From Parapristionchus giblindavisi (lineage: Eukaryota > Nematoda > Chromadorea > Rhabditida > Diplogasteridae), in the NCBI GenBank assembly GCA_943737045.1, contig CALSFV010000507.1, positions 1 to 64,000 on the forward strand: a stretch of 64,000 nucleotides of DNA, in the 5' to 3' direction. The number at the start of each line of letters is the position of its first letter. Positions within the stretch are counted from its first letter, which is position 1. A model generated the notes under the pieces. The model did not search any database. It was not told the DNA's origin and worked only from the letters and a program-made list of their open reading frames with translations. Made by a program: the position numbers and the translations under genes. Below, one piece after another: positions 58,086 to 64,000 of the stretch.

Positions 58086-58782
58086 ACATAAGATTTTTGT
58101 AAAAAATGATGAAACATTATGCGTGTGAATACATAATTGATCTACTGATAGGAAATGATTCAGATATGGGTACATAATTAACCTATTTATCAATTTTTGA
58201 TAATTTGTCACCCTCGATTCTTAGTTTCAAAAAAAATGAATCGATCACATTCAATGCTGTATAATTGAAATAAAATGAATGGAAAACTTCTGGCATCTCT
58301 TACACGATTCCTTGTTAGCATCTGAGTAAGATGACCATACCATCTGTCTAAACCAATTATAATAATCAGAAGATCACCACCAATGCCATTAAAGCAATTG
58401 AATCCACGCAGAAATGTTATTTCCCGCCACGAAAGAGCTGAGACCCTGATTTCTTTTTTTGGTTATAACATGTTTGTTATAACACAATTGTTATATCGAT
58501 GCCCGATCGATTGGAAAACATTGTGCAGTGGGAAAACGATCCAACGACATACGATCAAAATAAACATTTGCGATCTTTAAGAACATTTTTCCAACTATTA
58601 TATTATACATATACTTCCAATTTCAGTTACTGGAAATCAAAATGCTGGATCGTTTGAGATTGTTTAACGTCTTTTCTTAAAAACTTCCCACAATCCATTT
58701 TTAGTCTTCCCTTTTGTCAATTTACTTATAACCCTTTAAAGATCAAGTCAAAGTTTTCGTCATGAACAAGCATGTATAATTA

Positions 58783-58867
58783 TTAGGTTGGCGAAAATGA
58801 CTAATGATTATTCATTTCTGAGGCCTATAATGAGTGGAATAATCATGAATTATTTTCGCCACCCTAA
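58783..58867. mobile_element. 85 bp mariner-type MITE
   Basis: TTAGGTTGGCGAAAATGACT and, inverted, TTAGGGTGGCGAAAATAATT form the two ends, flanked by TA (58781-58782, 58868-58869). TTAGGTTGGC is a common mariner terminus. The element folds nearly end to end. Confidence 0.88.
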
Positions 58868-58966
58868 TAGTTTTGTACAGAAAGAAAATCGAATTATACA
58901 TTTTAAATATTTATCTAACATTATATCATTTCATGTATTCATTGTTCTTTCATGCGGTTCATCGCT

Positions 58967-60791
58967 ATGAACAATCAAAAGCAAATTGTAAGCGTTTTTA
59001 TTTGCTTATTTAAATAAATAAATATTAATTAAGAGAGCCTTATTGATTACTTCAATTCTTCGATCGATATTCATAATTTTTTCATTTACTGCAACTTTCA
59101 TATCATTCAAACAGATTGACTGCTATTTTGAGATTATTTTGGTAACTTTTTAATTTATTTAAATAATAAAATTTGAAATTTTTCAGTTTTCTCTATCAAT
59201 AGTTCGTATCTGTACACTTATTCTTCTAATCATCTTTGTATTTCGATTGAGTGAACGACCTGTTTCTACTCTCAAACTTACTTTGATCAATGTAAATTCC
59301 ATCGACTTACACTCGTAAAAATCAATAATTTATCGATTTTTCAGTCATTAGAGATCCTTATATGTACAGTTACCATAGGGTTGTTCATCTATTCTATAGA
59401 TAGAAAAGAACAACACAATAAGTAGGATTTATCGATTGTTTTTATTCCCGCTAATTCAATCAATAAATGATCATATTCAGGCCCGAATGTAAACTGATTA
59501 ATGTAGGACAAGGTAAGTGATCTACAAAAGATCAAAGATCAATAATCAAATAACAGATTCGATAGTGATCAGTATTATTGCTCTTATTGGAAGTATACTT
59601 GATTTTGCCATGATTCTACTTCAATTATGGCTCATAAGAACAATCGATACTTTATCTCGATTGGAAAAGGTACAAAATATTGAATGAAAGAATATTTATT
59701 GATAAATCTTCATAGATTGAAATGTCAAACGCTCCTAGTAAGCAAAATCCTGATGTCAATTCAAAGAAACCAGAGACAGTAGAATCCAATATATCCCAAG
59801 GTACTGTAACCTGAAATAATTGATTTATTGAATAATCGATTGATTATAGGTGATTCGAAAAACGAAATACTAGGGAAAGTGGAGAATGAAACAAAGATTT
59901 CAGCTTCTGATAAACAAAAGAAGAAATCAGAAGAAAAGAGTTTAATTGAAGCTCGTACTGCAATATTAAAAGTCGATAAGAGTAAAAAGAATCAACTACC
60001 GAAAAGTGGGGTAAGGATTATTGATTGATTGATTATCGATTGATTGATCTACTAATCAATATCAGTCATCACACCGACGTCGTGAAAGGGAAAAGACATT
60101 GGATACTGCTCAATCCAAAACAATCAGTTTCAATACAAAAGATGTACGTTTCATTGCTTTATCATTGAATTGATGGTAAATTTCACGTTTCATTGCTTTA
60201 TCATTGAATTGATGGTAAATTTCACTATTTCAAATATATAAAACATATAATATAAATAAATAATGCGTTTCGCTGCAAGCCGCAGCGGCGTCCGTGTAAA
60301 TACTATGAATGTTAATATGAAATCATTATGAAACATGCTGTACTGTAATTATTATTCTCTATGGAAAATAGTAATTAAATGAATTTTGAATAATTTCAGT
60401 ACGGTGATCTGAAGGAAATCGATGATGATGTATGTTTTATCAATCGATAATAGGAAATCGATAATCTATTAATTTCAGTTGAAAAATCTACTGAAAGACG
60501 AAGAATTTGTAATACCCAAAACGATTGAGAAACCGACAGATAAGGTATGTACATATATTGATTATTGACCATTTGTTTGTTAGTAAAGAATGAAAATATT
60601 TATAAGTAAAAAAAAGTTTAAAAAATAAATAAATAAAAATAATATTTGAGAAGAAAAAGAAGAAGCAAACGCCATTATTGAGAAAAAGTGATGAAATGAA
60701 CGAAGATAAAACACAAATGGAAACATTAGTCAATTCTGAAGAAGATGATGATCCACTATGTCCCACTCAACACACTACTGATCTATCGTAG
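58967..60791 (+). CDS. multi-pass membrane protein with charged cytosolic tail
   Basis: 302 residues. Exons: 58967-58987, 59187-59291, 59345-59421, 59481-59512, 59557-59669, 59716-59800, 59850-60010, 60066-60143, 60400-60429, 60479-60544, 60651-60791; every junction keeps phase. Three hydrophobic segments are visible: about residues 9-28 (IVRICTLILLIIFVFRL), 44-60 (EILICTVTIGLFIYSI) and 81-104 (VISIIALIGSILDFAMILLQ). The rest is a Lys/Glu/Ser-rich tail with basic patches (KQKKKSEEK, HRRRERE, KKKKKQTP) and an acidic end (NSEEDDDP). I do not recognise the family; a nematode tetraspan-like or receptor-like protein is possible. The 3' splice site at 60650 (TTTGAG) is unusual. The stop codon lies in the first unit of a minisatellite. 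AATAAA at about 61048-61053. Confidence 0.75.
60146..60223. repeat. perfect 39 bp tandem duplication
   Basis: ACGTTTCATTGCTTTATCAT...GGTAAATTTC occurs twice back to back, the first copy starting at the splice donor of the exon ending at 60143. The identity suggests a recent event. Confidence 0.92.
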
Positions 60792-60925
60792 TCTACAGTA
60801 ACCTAGACTGATCTACCGCAGTCTACAGTAACCTATATTGATCTACCGTAGACTACAATAAGCTATATTGATCTACCGTAGTCTGCAGTAACCTAGACTG
60901 GTCTACTGTAGTCTACCGTATTTCA
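60776..60925. repeat. ~31 bp minisatellite at the 3' end of a gene
   Basis: The unit is roughly CTGATCTACCGTAGTCTACA then GTAACCTAGA, present about 4.5 times. The first unit supplies the final codons and stop (GATCTATCGTAG) of the membrane-protein gene; the rest forms its 3' UTR. Confidence 0.88.
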
Positions 60926-63900
60926 TCCAAACTCCACTCCATAACATATACCCATTCAAATATCATAACCATGTTCCTTACCATCAATGTACAATTCGAT
61001 AATGTCGATGATTGATTATCGATTGATTGTTGAACGATCAATATTGGAATAAAATCGTTCAATTAGAATATTTGATAAAGCAACAAACAAAGATCAAAGC
61101 TCTTTTTCATCACTTTTTTCGTTTCTATTTTTCATAAGATGTTTGATGTAATGTGTTACTTGCATTCACCACATATCATTAAACATATCATCTCTCTATC
61201 TTTCTCTATTCATCATTCCTTGTCTTTCGTTCCATTACATAAGTTGAGAACAGAAAAGAAAAACGTAAAACTCTCTTCGTTTCACATACTGTCTAGCCTT
61301 GATTGATCTATTCATTCATTTACTTATCTCATATTCATTATCTTTTCTACTAATAGAATAATCTGTGACAGATGATACACTATCCTTCTGTATGCACATC
61401 ATCAACCATATCTATCGATGATCTCCTTCTCTATCTCTCCCTCTCCCTCCTCCCTCCTCCCTCTCCCTTCTCACTGTGCTTCCCTTGAGGGGGTAAACCG
61501 TAGCTTCTCACTCCGTTCACTTGCTAATCTCTTCTCTGTTCGTGTACACAAAAGCGACTCCACTCAAGTGGTCAAAGAGTAGAGAAGGAGAGAGAGAGGG
61601 AGAGAGATGGAGAAGGAGAGGGAGAGGGGAGGAGAAAGAGAGAGAGGGATGGGAAGGAGAGGGAGAGGGAGAGGGAGAGAGGGAGGGATGGGAAATAGAA
61701 ACCATTGGAATAGTTCCACTTCACTGTCTACGGTCACTCATCAATGATTCATCATCTACTCTCATTCATTATATTGAGTTCTTTCCCGAATCTTAACGAT
61801 ATTCTCGTATATGAGTGATAATATGAAATCATGATGAAACATATCCCTTCAGAGCTTTGTAATGTATGATTGAATTTGATTACAGAATACTCTTCCTCTC
61901 CTTATTCCTCCCCTCCTCCTCCTCCTTTCTCTTCTTCTTTCTCCTCCTCTTCCTTCTCTTCCTTTTCTTCTTCTATTTGTAGTTTCATATGAATATTCTC
62001 ACTCTACTACATATTAGATTGAATAGAGAGTGATGGGAACGAATTCATTCTATTTCCATTCACATTTAAAAACAACCGTCCCTAACCTAAACAAATCATC
62101 TGATGCGACTGAACATCGAAAATAGCCTCGACAATCGAATAATGTAAACGATTCATCGAAATAAATCAATATTTTTTCATGTTCCGTAATTAGCTGTAAC
62201 ATTCTGTAACTTTTCACTGCATAATGTCCAACGAACGAAAATTCCCCCATTTTCCTGTTCTCCTTTTACGCTTTTTTTATTTTTGGGAAGAGGTAGGTTG
62301 AGCTTTAGGGAATATCTACGATAAGACATATTCGAAATAACATAATGACAAACTCCGCCCCTTCACAATGACCCTTCTATTAGGATAATTCTATCCATTT
62401 CTTCATTTATCCATAAAGACAGCTTCATCTATTTGTACCATGCTCTATCTCTCTCTCACATAAATGGCCTAACATGTGTTCAATTCACTGACCCGAGGGG
62501 TAATCTATTCTCTATCTCGCTTCATCCCTCTCCCTCTCCTTATTTGTAACCATCCATCTCTCCCTCACCTTCACATCTACTTACTCATTCCATTCCCTTC
62601 ATGTTTCTTCAATATTCCAATATATCTCTAGATCCTCGCGTCTTCCTTCTATCCTTCTATCTGTCAGAAGATGAAGTTATTGAAGTTCTATTGATATACA
62701 CTGGTCTCCTTCGTCTTCATCTCTATCTACTTCTCAATCCATCTCTCCTAATAGAAGACACAGATTCATCAGTATTCCAATATCCTTTTATCTTATCGTC
62801 TATCCTTCTATCATCTGTCATAAGATGAAGATGAATACATTGATGTTCATTCTCTTGATATCCATTGGTCTCCTTCATCTTCATCTTCATATACTATTCA
62901 TTGTCCATTCGCTCATTACTCTTTCTTTTCTCTATTCTACCCTTCTTTCCTTTTCTGTCTCATGTCCTCACGTTTTTGTCGCTTTTATTATCCAGAATCT
63001 GGCTTTTCATTAAAATCTCTCCTCTAGGTTCAAAGCTAGGAATGGAAAAACCTGATCATTTTTCTGGAATATTTGAAAATTTTCTATTTTTTGACAATAT
63101 CTGCTGTATTTATTCCTACAGACCAAAACTACTATTATCTTTCAGTTCATATTTATTCCAATCTATCTCTCAAGTCCCTCCATGACTACCGTATCTCTCA
63201 CCTCTATGTCCATTATGTCAAATACATAATACTCCTTCTTCATCTTCTCACCTTTCTTCTCATTCATCATCCGAACCATAATTAGAATAGGGGCAGATAG
63301 TGTGAACCGTTGATGGATGTTGTTACCATGACTATATATCCCTCTCCCTCTAGAGAAGGAGAGAGAGAGAGAGAGAGAGTAGCCCTAGAGGGGATAGGCC
63401 TTTTGGTGTACTCAGCTGCACCATGCAATCATAGGACCGATCAAATGGATGGAGGAAGAAAGGGAGGGGAGAGAGAAGGGGAGAGGGGGAGGAGAGAGAG
63501 AGAAAGGGGAGAGAGAAAGGGAGGAGGAGGAGAGGGGGATAAAGAGCAGAAACATTTTACAGTGTACAATATTCTCTATCATTCATATGTCAATCTTTCT
63601 TCCTTCATCTTTCTCTCCATTCAATCGAATACACAGATACATTTGCCCGATGCCTTCCTTTTATGTCCTATTCCCCTCTCCCTCTCCTTATTCGTCCTCT
63701 CCCTCTCCCTCTCCCTCTTCCTCTCCACCTCTGAAGTATCCTTGTAATGACCGTTCACATCCATCAATACATCTCTTCAAGTACACCAATCCATTCATTC
63801 ATTCTTACCGCTCTCAATATTGAACCCCCTTCAAGAGTCTTCTTCCACCACTCTCCAGAGTCCCAAAGTCGTTCCCCCTCTCCCTCTCCTTTTCCTTTCT

Positions 63901-64000
63901 CTCTCTCTCCCTCTCTCTCTCTCCCTCTCCCTCTCTACCCTCCATCTCCTTCTCTTTTTCATCTTCCAGAAACGTTCATCCACTTTAATCTCCTTCATCC
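60926..64000. other. gene-free right flank
   Basis: No supported exon. It has an AATAAA near 61048, CCCTCT/GGGAGA tracts (61430-61470, 61585-61690, 63345-63380, 63455-63540, 63675-63720, 63870-63945), a (CTC/TTC)n stretch (61905-61975) and a diverged ~150 bp tandem duplication (about 62610-62910). Confidence 0.6.
62610..62910. repeat. diverged ~150 bp tandem duplication
   Basis: TCTATCCTTCTATCTGTCAGAAGATGAAG ... GATATACACTGGTCTCCTTCGTCTTCATCTC (shown in parts) near 62645-62730 recurs as CTATCATCTGTCATAAGATG ... GATATCCATTGGTCTCCTTC near 62808-62890. Both copies are preceded by AATATTCCAATAT or AGTATTCCAATAT. Confidence 0.7.

Larger units (their letters stand above)
55021..58966. other. repeat-dense gene-free region
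   Basis: I found no coding exon here. The region holds a LINE-like tail (55409-55475), a foldback with WNFGTG-type minisatellite (55548-57038), a direct copy of part of it (57413-57720), the GC-rich repeat copy 2 (57985-58085) and a mariner-type MITE (58783-58867). Confidence 0.6.

Overview
This window is nuclear DNA from a nematode, most likely a rhabditid. The evidence is AT-rich sequence, coding exons of 50-200 bp split by many short GT-AG introns with TTTCAG-type acceptors, Tc1-type transposons whose ends closely resemble C. elegans Tc1, and protein families typical of nematodes (a CCDC88/girdin homologue, a WAP-type secreted protein, a CC-motif secreted protein, a BED-finger protein). 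There are no bacterial-style operons or ribosome binding sites, and I did not identify the species. I rebuilt gene models by hand from splice sites and reading-frame continuity. Every model below keeps an open frame through all listed junctions.

Layout. 915-13727 (+): the 3' part of a girdin/Daple (grdn-1) gene; its N-terminal HOOK domain lies upstream of the window. It has two alternative 3' ends, and only the longer ends in the Daple-type PDZ ligand GCV. 14427-21268 (-): an SGNH/GDSL-type hydrolase whose 4.4 kb intron holds a 2.9 kb inverted-repeat element. 22140-25669 (-): a two-BED-finger protein with a tandem-repeat HPTVSH tail. 26777-30243 (+): a secreted WAP-type protein with a foldback Tc1-like element in its last intron. 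30244-34805: a gene-poor stretch with a foldback minisatellite. 34806-40606 (+): a 238-residue protein resembling a methyltransferase, with a nested foldback/Tc1 insertion. 41504-44430 (+): a secreted Cys-rich protein with alternative last exons. 45330-51859 (-): a complete 613-residue ACSF2-type acyl-CoA synthetase. 51860-55020: about 3 kb of purine-rich simple repeats. 55400-58900: a cluster of foldback, minisatellite and MITE elements. 58967-60791 (+): a multi-pass membrane protein with a charged tail. 60792-64000: simple repeats with no supported gene.

The genes show no evident shared pathway; each looks like an independent locus. What unites the window is the load of inverted-repeat DNA inside introns. 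At least six long foldbacks (about 0.36-2.9 kb) sit in introns of apparently intact genes. There are also a TIR element carrying a tRNA-like sequence (four copies), a short hairpin MITE (three copies), a dispersed GATCTTT heptamer and pervasive GGGAGA/CCCTCT tracts. Two more recurring features are use of TTAAG as a 3' splice site and alternative terminal exons in two genes.
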